A stretch of DNA of 64,000 nt from an uncultured Bacteroidota bacterium (GTDB lineage: Bacteria > Bacteroidota > Bacteroidia > Flavobacteriales > Flavobacteriaceae). Location: the NCBI GenBank assembly GCA_902587325.1, contig CACIKV010000003.1:55526-119525 (forward strand), in the 5' to 3' direction. The stretch's first letter is position 1. Each line of letters begins with the position of its first letter. Below are positions 19,252-27,354 of this stretch, piece after piece. Position numbers and translations under genes: made by a program. The notes beneath the pieces were generated by a model, which saw only the letters and a list, made by a program, of their open reading frames with translations, did no database searches and was not told the DNA's origin.

Positions 19252-19702
19252 TTATTTTAATTTTATCGTAATTAACTTTAAAAAATCTATGAATTGTTCT
19301 ATTAGGATCAGTATATTTTAAAATCTTGTCATATTTTTTACTATACTTAGTTACTTCATCAATAATCTCTTTTAGATGTGCGTCATTTTTTGCCTCTATT
19401 CTAAAATATAAAATGTCATCATGACCAATAAACCATATAGAATCGTTGTTCTCAACGCTGTAAGTATAACTCCATTCTTCGTCAACTTGAGCAAAATGTT
19501 TGATTTTATTCCAACTAATAGATCTAATAGTGTAGCTGCCAAAAAAAGAAGTTCTTTTTAAACCATCTTGATTTATTATATTGTATGTTAATCCATATAA
19601 AAGTGAAAATATTACAAGCGGGATGAATAATAAGAAGTTATCAATTATAAAATTGATAAATTTTTGATCATTATCCACTAATGAATTAGTAACCATATAC
19701 AA
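19244..19702 (-). CDS. membrane protein with PH-like domain; 5' end interrupted by a stop
   Basis: A 152-residue frame from TTG 19702: a hydrophobic helix (about 16-42), then a beta-rich domain (GLKRTSFFGSYTIRSISWNK to YFRIEAKND) that resembles bacterial PH-like domains in small membrane proteins. The same frame extends upstream to an ATG at 19765 (two bases after the upstream gene's stop) and would add a further helix (VTILGSGVGLVLYMV), but codon 4 is TAA (19754-19756). The original gene was probably 173 residues. The present protein may start internally or be a pseudogene. Confidence 0.5.
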   Translation of the reverse strand: MYMVTNSLVDNDQKFINFIIDNFLLFIPLVIFSLLYGLTYNIINQDGLKRTSFFGSYTIRSISWNKIKHFAQVDEEWSYTYSVENNDSIWFIGHDDILYFRIEAKNDAHLKEIIDEVTKYSKKYDKILKYTDPNRTIHRFFKVNYDKIKITT

Positions 19703-19766
19703 TACTAAACCAACTCCGGAACCTAAAATTGTAACATTTGTTCTAAAATATTTTTATTCAGACATA

Positions 19767-20357
19767 TTATTCTTTGACAACCATATCAATGCAGATAACA
19801 GCAGCTAGAATTAACAACCTGAGTGGACTGTCTTTTTCAACTTTATCTTTTATTTCAAGAATGTAATTGTCTGCACTTGTAAACATTTCTTTTCCGATTC
19901 CTGCCCATTTTTTGGTAACTAGTCCGACTTCAATATCTCCTTTAAGAAATTTAAAATTCCAACCAATCAAATTTCCTTTGAGTTTACAGACAAGATTTTC
20001 TCTCTTGTCTAACATATCAAAATTAGCTCTAAATGAGAATCGCTGTTTGAAAATCCCGACAAGATTATCATTTTCATCAAAAACCTGAATTTTTGAAAGA
20101 AACCATGAAAACCCCTTTTTAACTTTTAAAATTTTCTTACCACTTAATCCTTTAACTTCAATTTCAAAAGGAGTCATTCGTTTATAATTCCTTCTAAATA
20201 TTCTAACTATTTTATAAAAGAAGTTCAAGTTTTTTTCCCTGCAATGAAGAATCATTTCTTTGCTTTCAGGATCATAAATATCATAGTTGTTGTGAGCCTT
20301 TAAAAAACCTACATGTTCTTTAAATAAGTACAAGTTTTTTTCTAAAATTGAATCCAT
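19767..20357 (-). CDS. phospholipid scramblase-related (LURP-one-like) protein
   Basis: A 196-residue protein of the scramblase/LOR fold. It is a series of strands (YDIYDPESKEMILHCRE, FEIEVKGLSGKKIL, KIQVFDENDNLVGIFKQRF, VCKLKGNLIGWNFKF) ending in a buried C-terminal helix LRLLILAAVICIDMVVKE, the pattern of the twelve-strand barrel around a helix. Its role in bacteria is unknown. It is in tandem with the interrupted PH-like gene. Confidence 0.75.
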   Translation of the reverse strand: MDSILEKNLYLFKEHVGFLKAHNNYDIYDPESKEMILHCREKNLNFFYKIVRIFRRNYKRMTPFEIEVKGLSGKKILKVKKGFSWFLSKIQVFDENDNLVGIFKQRFSFRANFDMLDKRENLVCKLKGNLIGWNFKFLKGDIEVGLVTKKWAGIGKEMFTSADNYILEIKDKVEKDSPLRLLILAAVICIDMVVKE

Positions 20358-20408
20358 ATATTAAAATTAAAAAATTCTCAGTTTATTTTTCATTAATTTT
20401 GAAAACCA

Positions 20409-21263
20409 ATGAGCATTATAACACTAACTATTCAATGTCCAGATCAAAAGGGAATTATTGCAGATGTAACTCAATTTATATATAGCAACAAAGGAAATAT
20501 TTTATATATCGACCAATATGTTGATAGGGAAAATAAAGCTTTTTTTATGAGGCTTGAGAGTGAATTTATTAGTAAAGAAAATGCAATAAGTACATTTCAT
20601 TTGTCATTTGAAAAAGGACCAGCTAAAAAATATAATATGAAGTGGTCATTGTTTCAAAAAGAACAAAAGCGTAGAATGGCATTATTTGTTTCAAAATATG
20701 ATCATTGTTTATACGATTTGCTGGGTCGTTTTAAATCTGGAGAATTAGATGTTGAAATTCCGTTTATATATAGTAATCATCCAGATCTTAAACATATTGC
20801 CGATTCTTTTGGAATACAATTTTATCACTTTCCAGTTTCCAAATCTAATAAATTTGAGGCTGAGGATTTTCAATTAAATCTATTAAAAAAATACAATATT
20901 TCTTTTATTGTGCTTGCCAGATATATGCAGATTATCTCGAGTAAATTAATTAAAGAATATACTAATAGTATAATTAATATTCATCATTCTTTTTTACCTG
21001 CTTTTCCGGGTGCGAAACCTTATCATTCTGCTTTTGAACGTGGAGTTAAGATTATTGGAGCAACTAGCCATTATGTAACTGATGAGTTAGATGGTGGACC
21101 TATAATTGAACAAGATGTATCACATGTTTCACATTCTCACAGTATTGATCATTTACTTTCAATAGGAAGAGATTTAGAAAAAATAGTTCTTTCAAGAGCA
21201 GTAAAAAACCACATTAATCATAAGGTTATGGTTTATAAGAACAAAACAATTATTTTTTCTTGA
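20409..21263 (+). CDS. purU: formyltetrahydrofolate deformylase
   Basis: A 284-residue enzyme that hydrolyses 10-formyl-THF to formate and THF. An N-terminal ACT domain (ITLTIQCPDQKGIIADVTQF) is followed by the formyltransferase-like hydrolase domain with INIHHSFLPAFPGAKPY (catalytic Asn190 and His192/193 region), then GATSHYVTDELDGGPIIEQ with the conserved Asp. The length matches the family. Confidence 0.95.
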   Translation: MSIITLTIQCPDQKGIIADVTQFIYSNKGNILYIDQYVDRENKAFFMRLESEFISKENAISTFHLSFEKGPAKKYNMKWSLFQKEQKRRMALFVSKYDHCLYDLLGRFKSGELDVEIPFIYSNHPDLKHIADSFGIQFYHFPVSKSNKFEAEDFQLNLLKKYNISFIVLARYMQIISSKLIKEYTNSIINIHHSFLPAFPGAKPYHSAFERGVKIIGATSHYVTDELDGGPIIEQDVSHVSHSHSIDHLLSIGRDLEKIVLSRAVKNHINHKVMVYKNKTIIFS

Positions 21264-21276
21264 TACAAAAAGCTTA

Positions 21277-22152
21277 ATGCAAAAATTAAACACCAATCCA
21301 CTATTTAGACTTTTAGTACCAAAATCTTTAAGAACTTTTTTTTGGAAAAAATATTTAGAGTCAAATATAATCAATACATATCACGACTCGGACGATGATG
21401 AAATAAAAGACATAATTAATAATATTAAAAAAAATGGATTACAAATAATTTCATCTACACTTAAAAATGAATATAAAGCTGAAAATATAAATGTTTTTTT
21501 TGATAAAATAAAAGGACTTAAGTATGTTAATTTCAAGGGAAATAAAAAAATCTATTTTAAGAAAAGATGGTCAAAAAAAAGAATTCAAAGAGCATTAAAT
21601 CAACTGTTAATAGAGCAGGATATTAATAGTCCACACAGATATTTGACAAATAAATTTAACGTAGATAAAGACACAATTGTTGCTGATATTGGTTGTGCTG
21701 AGGCAAACTTTTCATTAGAAATTATTGATAAAGTCAAGCATATATACCTTTTCGAAACAAATAATGTTTGGGATGAAACTCTAAAGGCAACTTTTGAAAA
21801 ATATAAACATAAAGTGACCATTGTGAATAAAATGTTTTCAAATATTGACTCTGAAAAAAGTGTAGACGGAGGAAAGTTTTTAAAGGACAAGGGAATAAAT
21901 TTTTTAAAGATTGATGTTGACGGATATGAAGATGAAGTTATGGCTTCCATTGACGAAATTCTTAAGAACTCTAGTAAAATGAAAATTTTATTATGTACCT
22001 ATCACTCTGATAATGATTTTAAAAAATATTCTAGAATTTTAAAAGGATACAAGTATAAAGTTTCTAATTCTAAAGGATATATGATTTTTTATTGGGATAA
22101 AAGATTAAGTTACCCTTTTTTAAGAAGAGGTGTCTTAAGAGCAGAAAAATAA
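21277..22152 (+). CDS. FkbM-like methyltransferase
   Basis: A 291-residue protein with a Rossmann SAM-binding core: TIVADIGCAEANFSLE (motif I, about 130-145), HIYLFETNNVWDETL (acidic loop) and FLKIDVDGYEDEVMAS, the conserved IDVDGYE motif of FkbM methyltransferases. The first 110 residues are a basic, helix-rich extension with no clear domain. FkbM enzymes O-methylate sugars or polyketides. The substrate here is unknown. It lies 13 bases after purU and 17 before menG. Confidence 0.7.
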   Translation: MQKLNTNPLFRLLVPKSLRTFFWKKYLESNIINTYHDSDDDEIKDIINNIKKNGLQIISSTLKNEYKAENINVFFDKIKGLKYVNFKGNKKIYFKKRWSKKRIQRALNQLLIEQDINSPHRYLTNKFNVDKDTIVADIGCAEANFSLEIIDKVKHIYLFETNNVWDETLKATFEKYKHKVTIVNKMFSNIDSEKSVDGGKFLKDKGINFLKIDVDGYEDEVMASIDEILKNSSKMKILLCTYHSDNDFKKYSRILKGYKYKVSNSKGYMIFYWDKRLSYPFLRRGVLRAEK

Positions 22153-22169
22153 ATTTACAATCAATTGAA

Positions 22170-22865
22170 ATGCTAAAAAGTAAAACGAAAATCCAAAAGA
22201 TGTTTGATACTATCTCTAATGAATATGATATGCTTAATAATATTATAACATTTGGTCAACATAAAAAGTGGAAATCTAAAGTTCATAAATTAGCAGAATC
22301 TCAAAACCCTAAATTAATTTTAGATGTAGCAACAGGTACAGCTGATATTGCAATACTCTTATCTCAAATAAAAAATTGTAAAATTATTGGAATTGATATT
22401 TCAAAAAAAATGTTGTCTTTTGGTCAAAAAAAAATTGAACAATTATATTTAAATGATAAAATAAAGCTTGAGACTGGCGATGTTGAAAGTTTAAAATATT
22501 CTGATAATTATTTTAATGTGGTTACAATTGGATATGGCGTGAGAAATTTTGAAAATTTAGAATTAGGTTTAATGGAATCCAATAGAGTTTTAAAAAAAAA
22601 TGGGACCATAATTATTTTAGAAACATCCGTACCCCAAAATAGATTTTTTAAGAAAATTTATAATATTTTCAGCTCTACAATAATCCCTTTAATAGGAAAA
22701 ATTTTTTCAAAGAATCCTTCAGCATACAAGTATTTAAATAAATCTGCTAGTATTTTTCCTAGTGGAAAAATGTTTGAAAAGATTCTTTTGAAAGTAGGTT
22801 TCAGACAAACTCAATCTATTGAATTATTGTTTGGCGCTTCAACCATTTACATAGCTAAAAAATAA
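22170..22865 (+). CDS. menG: demethylmenaquinone methyltransferase (MenG/UbiE)
   Basis: A 231-residue SAM-dependent C-methyltransferase for the last step of menaquinone synthesis. The family motifs are present: MFDTISNEYDMLNNIITFGQ near the N-terminus, ILDVATGTADIAI (motif I), TIGYGVRNFENLELGL and, before the C-terminus, YKYLNKSASIFPSG. Bacteroidota usually respire with menaquinone, so menG is the better symbol than ubiE. Confidence 0.93.
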   Translation: MLKSKTKIQKMFDTISNEYDMLNNIITFGQHKKWKSKVHKLAESQNPKLILDVATGTADIAILLSQIKNCKIIGIDISKKMLSFGQKKIEQLYLNDKIKLETGDVESLKYSDNYFNVVTIGYGVRNFENLELGLMESNRVLKKNGTIIILETSVPQNRFFKKIYNIFSSTIIPLIGKIFSKNPSAYKYLNKSASIFPSGKMFEKILLKVGFRQTQSIELLFGASTIYIAKK

Positions 22866-22908
22866 ATTTTATTGTTTTAATACTAAGCTTATTGTTATCT
22901 TTATTTTC

Positions 22909-23313
22909 ATGAAAAAAATAATTATAACATTTGTCCTTTTAATATCATTTAATTTTGCTAAATCACAAGAAAACTATAAATCATTAGTTGTAGATTTCAT
23001 GTCTGCTCAAGGACAGTTTGAAACTTTCAATGCTACAATTGATCAGATGGCTTCTATGATGGCTTTAACCTTAGATGATTCTGAAAAAGAATTACTAAGT
23101 AAAGAGGTTATGGGAAGCTTAGTTGATCTACTAGTTCCAATATATAAAAACCATTTTACAGAACAAGATTTAAAGGAGGCAGTAGAATTATACAAAACTC
23201 CAATTGGTAAAAAAATTAGTGAAAAAACCCCAATTATAGCACAAGAAACTATGCAAGCGAGTATGCAATGGGGAATGGAATTAGCTGAAAAAATGAAAAA
23301 GTATATGAAATAA
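22909..23313 (+). CDS. DUF2059 domain exported protein
   Basis: A 134-residue protein with an N-terminal signal peptide ending in NFAKSQ. The mature helical chain (FETFNATIDQMASMMALT, then FTEQDLKEAVELYKTPIGKK) carries the DUF2059 signature, a helix hairpin with the ELYKTPxGKK segment. Function unknown. It converges on a small minus-strand gene that borders the eCIS island. Confidence 0.8.
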   Translation: MKKIIITFVLLISFNFAKSQENYKSLVVDFMSAQGQFETFNATIDQMASMMALTLDDSEKELLSKEVMGSLVDLLVPIYKNHFTEQDLKEAVELYKTPIGKKISEKTPIIAQETMQASMQWGMELAEKMKKYMK

Positions 23314-23336
23314 AATTCATTATAAGAATAAAAAAA

Positions 23337-23477
23337 TTAGATAGGCTCTTTAATAATTTTATTTTTAATTTTATGGTATTCACCATAAGAATACCTTTTA
23401 CCTCTAAAGTAGATAGATTTAACCGTTTTGGGGACGTCGATTCTAGTGAGAGCAATATCTCTTTTAGTTAGTCGCAT
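23337..23477 (-). CDS. 46-aa protein, paralogue of the 59618-59866 product
   Basis: A 46-residue ORF from ATG 23477 to TAA 23337, beginning MRLTKRDIALTRIDVPKTV and followed by KSIYFRGKRYSYGEYHK. It aligns residue by residue with the first 40 residues of the 82-aa product at 59618-59866 (KRDIALTRIDVP against ERDIALTKINVP, SIYFRGKRYSY against SIYFKGKRYTY), and the bases upstream of the ATG also match (TCCTAAAAATTTATG). It appears truncated at the C-terminus. The two copies flank the eCIS island. The family is not recognised. Confidence 0.6.
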   Translation of the reverse strand: MRLTKRDIALTRIDVPKTVKSIYFRGKRYSYGEYHKIKNKIIKEPI

Positions 23478-23498
23478 AAATTTTTAGGATAGTTCAAT

Positions 23499-23980
23499 AT
23501 AGTAAAAAATAATTTAGATTACAATCCTGAGCAGAAATTAGAAGAACTTGGAATACAACTTTCTACCCCGTCAAGTCCAGTAGCAAATTATGTAAACACT
23601 ATAAGATCAGGAAATTTAGTATATATTTCTGGTAAAGGTCCATTAAAAAAAGACGGAAGCTATGTGCTAGGAAAACTTGGTGAAAATTTAACTCTTGAGC
23701 AAGGATACGAAGCTGCCCATCTCATAGCTATTAATTTAATTTCAACTTTAAAAGCATCAATTGGAGATTTAAGTAAAGTCAAAAGGATTGTTAGATTAAC
23801 GGGAATGGTGAATGCAACCTCAGATTTTACTGATAATTCAAAAGTTATGATGGTTGTTCTGACTTACTTGTTTAAGTATTTGGAGAAAATGGAAAACATA
23901 CGCGAGTAGCAGTAGGGATGAACTCAGTTCCTTGAAATATTACTGTAGAAATTAATATTATTGTTGAAATAAGCAATTAA
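23499..23980 (+). pseudogene. degraded ridA family gene
   Basis: Translation from 23502 reads through a clear RidA/YjgF-like enamine/imine deaminase chain: NPEQKLEELGIQL, LVYISGKGPLKKDGSYV, GYEAAHLIAINLISTLKA, VKRIVRLTGMVNA. The gene is broken in four places. There is no ATG, GTG or TTG at the expected start (ATA GTA AAA). A one-base loss near 23847-23849 shifts the frame. In the restored frame TAA interrupts LLV-VFGENGKHTRV at 23873-23875, and TGA replaces the Trp codon expected after MNSVP at 23933-23935. The relic ends at TAA 23980. Confidence 0.85.
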
Positions 23981-24040
23981 TTTAACGTGTTGAATTTTTT
24001 ATTTAGTGTTGAAATAAATTAATAACTAGTATCAAATTTT

Positions 24041-24109
24041 AAAATAACATTAATAGCAATTCATTAATTTGTATTAAGTGTTTTGAATCAGTTATTTGAA
24101 AATAAAAAA
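24041..24109 (+). repeat. cargo promoter/leader repeat, copy A
   Basis: The upstream region and first codons of the 906-aa cargo gene. It shares AAAATAACATTAA, TATTAAGT, TTTTGA and TCAGTTATTT with 27273-27347, in the same order and nearly the same spacing. The first codons are TTG AAT CAG TTA TTT GAA AAT AAA. The conserved block before TTG probably carries the promoter and translation signals of the cargo gene. Confidence 0.7.
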
Positions 24110-26803
24110 TCCTCATTAGAGAAGTCAAATCAATCTTCAAAAAAAAGCCTTAACTCTGCCTCATATGCTTTTGATGGATTGTACCAGCTTCAAGAGTTGG
24201 CTAACCAAAAAAGTGAAAGCACTTCTCAACTTAAAGCTGATGCGTCCTCACCTGTTAAAAAGCTAAATTCATTATTTGAAATGGCTTCTAATAAGTCAGA
24301 TTCAAATTTTCAAAATTTAAATTCCGTTGCTCAATTATATCCATTTAGAAAAAAAACTAAAAAAATTCATATAAATCTGGATGGATATGATGAACTATCA
24401 CCTGTTGATCAAATAAGTGCTTCGCCAGATAAGGTAGATATAGATGATGACCTGAGCACCCCCATATCAACAGCTTCACCTGAAGCTAAAACAAGATCAG
24501 ATGGAACTAGGTTCCGAGAAGAGATCTACAAAAATGCAGAGAAAACAGTGAAAGGTAAGACAAGAATTGAAGGTAGAGAAAATCCTGAAGGTTTAAACAA
24601 TGCTTTAAGTGGAGTAGCAACTAGTACCGAAGAATTTTTGGGTGATGGTGACAAAATTGGTTGGTTGCAACAGGTAAAGATGATAGACCCTTCAGCAAGT
24701 GATTCAGCAGCAGGAGCTTCTTCAGCAAGTGATTCAGCAGCAGGAGCTTCTTCAGTAAGTGATTCAGCAGCAGGAGTGTCTCCTTTTGATATCATAGGGG
24801 ATGAAATAGAACGTCTAGCTCGAGAATTTGGAGAGGGAGTTGTAGGTACTTTTGATAACGCATTTGACGCTTTAAGAGACTACGCAAATAACGTCAGTAA
24901 CACATCGTTCACTTCCAGTGATAATAATGATAGTTTAGTTGTTGATACAGATGACGGTTTATCAAGGGCTCTTACATTCTTACAATCTTCAGAAAAAGTA
25001 CTTAAAATACTTCAACCTATAGCTCAATTTGTAGATGACTGTCGCAAAGGGAAATTATCAAAAACAGTAGCAAAAGATGTGTTTTATAAAGCACTAAGAA
25101 CTCTTGAAGGTGTATCAAAAGCTGTAGAGGCAGGAGCCGAACTTGCAGACACATCAGGAAATTTATCGGAAATGTTTGGTGGCACTGGTAATCAAGGTGT
25201 TGTAGAATCCGGTGAAAGTACTAATGAAGTCGCGGATGTTTCAGGTTCCCTAGGTTCTTTTTTTACTGGTGTTAGGGGAATTATGAGCATTTACGAAGAA
25301 TTTAGGAAACTTAGCGAAGAAGAGGATGCTGAACTGGATCCGGGGAGAAAACGTGAGATCCGTCTTAAAATAACTGAACTTTTAGCAAAAGTAGCAGCTG
25401 ATGGAGCTGACTTAACTGTCAAGGTAGTAAAGTCAATCAAGAGTATTTCTGATACGGATACTGTTCCTTCAGAGTTTATACCAATAATAGGAGCTGCTAC
25501 TGGCATATTTAGGGGTGGGATAGATCTTTTATCTAATATCCCAAAGGCGAGTGAGTATCATAAGCAACATGAGAAAATATCTCAACAAATTAATGATTTA
25601 AATGAAAGATGGGTTCAAACTGGAGGAGAAACAAAAGGCATGCAGTTTGGGAAAAGCGAAAAATATACTTTAGAAAATTATAAGGAGATAAGAAGGATAA
25701 ATATTGCAAATGAAGCAAATATTGCAAAAGTTGAAAAAGAACATGCTCTCACTAATAGAGTAAACTTAGACCCAAACCTTTCCACAAAAGCTCTTCAAGA
25801 AGAAATTCTTAGAAAAAAGGCGGAAGCTGAAGAAAATAAAACTTGGAAGAAAAAGAGCTTCTTCAGCAGCAGGAGCAAAGCAAAAGATATAAAAAGAGAT
25901 TTATCTGGTGATGAGGGAAGAAAAGCTGAACTAGCAGAAGCTCTACAAAAGAAAAAAGATACGGCAACAAAGAAATTATCGGACAAGCAAAAACAATTTC
26001 TTGATCAAAATGGTAATTTTGTGATGAAATCACCAGAAGATCCTCATGGAATTACAACACTTACAGAAGAATATGATGGTGAAACAAAAAAAGAAATCCA
26101 TCCTGAAAGTGACCAACATAGTAATTTTGTCCCTAAAACTGTCCCCTTGAGTCAAGAGCAGGAAAAAATATTAAGAGATTATGAAATTTATTCAGAATTA
26201 AAGCGTGTTAATAAACTTAAACTCAGTGCTACATATATTAATTTTATAGAAAGTGGTTCAAAGATTCTTGGTAATATTTTAACGATCATTCCTGAACCAA
26301 CATCACAGGGAGTAGGCGCCGGACTGAAGGCTGCTGGTGTAGTTACTAAACTTGGATATCAAGCTGTTTCAGCATCACTTGATAGCTCTCGCGATGCAGC
26401 TGTTCAAACAGGAGCTGCAGGTTCTATAGCGAGAGCATTAGGTGCTGATCGCTCAAAATCATCTACCGCCCGTGAAGCTTGGAGGAAAGAACAGGTTCAA
26501 AATACTGTTAATAAAACTCACGAATTAGGCGAAAAAATTAATTTACAAGATGAAGACGCTCGTAAATTACTTTCTGAACTGATCGAAAAAAACAAAAAAA
26601 GAAAACAATTAGCTAATTTACCTGAGACAAACCTTAATATTGATGAATTTAATGAAACAAAGTTTTTTGATTTAGAAACAGCTGGTGAGATTAACAATTA
26701 TGCTGCTTTAATGAACATTTATAAAATTAAAGAATCCGAATTAAAGGACATTGATCAAGTCGGATTCTATGCAAAAATTATAAAAGGACTTAGTGTAAAA
26801 TAG
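24083..26803 (+). CDS. putative eCIS cargo protein without a DUF4157 domain
   Basis: A 906-residue protein with a TTG start and no signal peptide. A polar leader (1-90) carries LQELANQKSESTSQLK at 36-51, matched at the same position in the DUF4157 protein of this locus. Then come an acidic Ser/Asp linker, three decapeptide repeats SASDSAAGAS (about 204-233), helical domains (RGIMSIYEEFRKL, then FIPIIGAATGIFRGG), charged coiled-coil segments (about 590-660) and a glycine/alanine-rich amphipathic segment (about 735-790) before a helical end. It is visibly less AT-rich than the particle genes. I infer a cargo or toxin packed in the tube. No catalytic motif was found. Confidence 0.6.
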   Translation: MNQLFENKKSSLEKSNQSSKKSLNSASYAFDGLYQLQELANQKSESTSQLKADASSPVKKLNSLFEMASNKSDSNFQNLNSVAQLYPFRKKTKKIHINLDGYDELSPVDQISASPDKVDIDDDLSTPISTASPEAKTRSDGTRFREEIYKNAEKTVKGKTRIEGRENPEGLNNALSGVATSTEEFLGDGDKIGWLQQVKMIDPSASDSAAGASSASDSAAGASSVSDSAAGVSPFDIIGDEIERLAREFGEGVVGTFDNAFDALRDYANNVSNTSFTSSDNNDSLVVDTDDGLSRALTFLQSSEKVLKILQPIAQFVDDCRKGKLSKTVAKDVFYKALRTLEGVSKAVEAGAELADTSGNLSEMFGGTGNQGVVESGESTNEVADVSGSLGSFFTGVRGIMSIYEEFRKLSEEEDAELDPGRKREIRLKITELLAKVAADGADLTVKVVKSIKSISDTDTVPSEFIPIIGAATGIFRGGIDLLSNIPKASEYHKQHEKISQQINDLNERWVQTGGETKGMQFGKSEKYTLENYKEIRRINIANEANIAKVEKEHALTNRVNLDPNLSTKALQEEILRKKAEAEENKTWKKKSFFSSRSKAKDIKRDLSGDEGRKAELAEALQKKKDTATKKLSDKQKQFLDQNGNFVMKSPEDPHGITTLTEEYDGETKKEIHPESDQHSNFVPKTVPLSQEQEKILRDYEIYSELKRVNKLKLSATYINFIESGSKILGNILTIIPEPTSQGVGAGLKAAGVVTKLGYQAVSASLDSSRDAAVQTGAAGSIARALGADRSKSSTAREAWRKEQVQNTVNKTHELGEKINLQDEDARKLLSELIEKNKKRKQLANLPETNLNIDEFNETKFFDLETAGEINNYAALMNIYKIKESELKDIDQVGFYAKIIKGLSVK
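24691..24780 (+). repeat. three tandem 30-bp repeats within the cargo gene
   Basis: Units at 24691-24720 and 24721-24750 are identical, and 24751-24780 differs at two bases or so. Each encodes SASDSAAGAS or a close variant, so the array adds ten residues of flexible linker per copy and keeps the frame. Recent duplication or slippage is likely, and copy number may vary between strains. Confidence 0.95.
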
Positions 26804-26837
26804 TAGAGTTTAAATGATATAATACAACAATTACATT

Positions 26838-27242
26838 ATGGACGAATTCAAAATAATTCAAAATATTTTAAAGGAAATTGGAGTTAACTATAGAATTGAA
26901 AAAATAGACATATACGATAGCATAATTTTAGATTTAAATCAAGAAACTAAATTTACAATTTCAATAACCCCTTACCCAACAACTGAACTAAAGACAAGAC
27001 TTATTCAATTTTATTTTGAATTTACCAAACCTAAAAAATACTCTGATTTAAAATTAAAGGAGATTTTAATTGATAAAAACAAAGAACTTCCTTACGGAAA
27101 TTTAAATTTGATTATTAATCAAATTTATTATAGGTATATAATGGTTTGTAAAAGAAACTCAATTGAAAAAGAAATAATATTGGATATCTTTAATGTAATT
27201 AGACATATTATAGATAACGTTATTGTTGATTTATTGGATTAA
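26838..27242 (+). CDS. small chaperone-like or immunity-like protein next to the cargo gene
   Basis: A 134-residue soluble protein 34 bases after the cargo stop. Its order of elements (helix IIQNILKEIGVNYRIEK, strands SIILDLNQETKFTISITPYP and RLIQFYFEFTKP, helix LKLKEILIDKNKELPYG, strand YRYIMVCKRN, long C-terminal helix) recalls the alpha-beta-beta-beta-alpha-beta-beta-alpha fold of YbjN and type III secretion chaperones. By position it may hold the cargo unfolded for loading, or protect the producer. Both are inferences. A truncated copy of the cargo leader follows directly. Confidence 0.5.
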   Translation: MDEFKIIQNILKEIGVNYRIEKIDIYDSIILDLNQETKFTISITPYPTTELKTRLIQFYFEFTKPKKYSDLKLKEILIDKNKELPYGNLNLIINQIYYRYIMVCKRNSIEKEIILDIFNVIRHIIDNVIVDLLD

Positions 27243-27272
27243 ATGTTTGGCAAGTTAATATTGGAATTGGGT

Positions 27273-27347
27273 AAAATAACATTAACAATTTATTAGTCTA
27301 TATTAAGTATTTTGAGTCAGTTATTTAAAAATAAAAACCAAGAATAA
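27273..27347 (+). repeat. cargo promoter/leader repeat, copy B (decapitated cargo relic)
   Basis: A diverged copy of 24041-24109. After the matching upstream block it has TTG AGT CAG TTA TTT AAA AAT AAA AAC CAA GAA TAA, so a twelve-codon frame starts like the cargo protein (MSQLFKNKN against MNQLFENKK) and stops. It is followed within 7 bases by the end of the convergent minus-strand gene. I read it as the stump of a second cargo cassette whose body has been lost. Confidence 0.65.
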
Positions 27348-27354
27348 AGATAAT

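Noticed and set aside
23249..23455. 68-residue ORF on the minus strand
   Set aside because: It overlaps the DUF2059 gene and the 46-aa gene in a different frame; the 46-aa frame has a clear paralogue at 59618-59866.
24691..24780. CRISPR-like array
   Set aside because: The units are directly adjacent with no spacers and encode an in-frame peptide repeat. No cas gene is nearby; the PD-(D/E)XK gene at 15976 is not next to any array.
24526..24795. 89-residue ORF opposite the cargo gene
   Set aside because: Its Ala/Glu repeats are the antisense image of the 30-bp repeats in the cargo gene.
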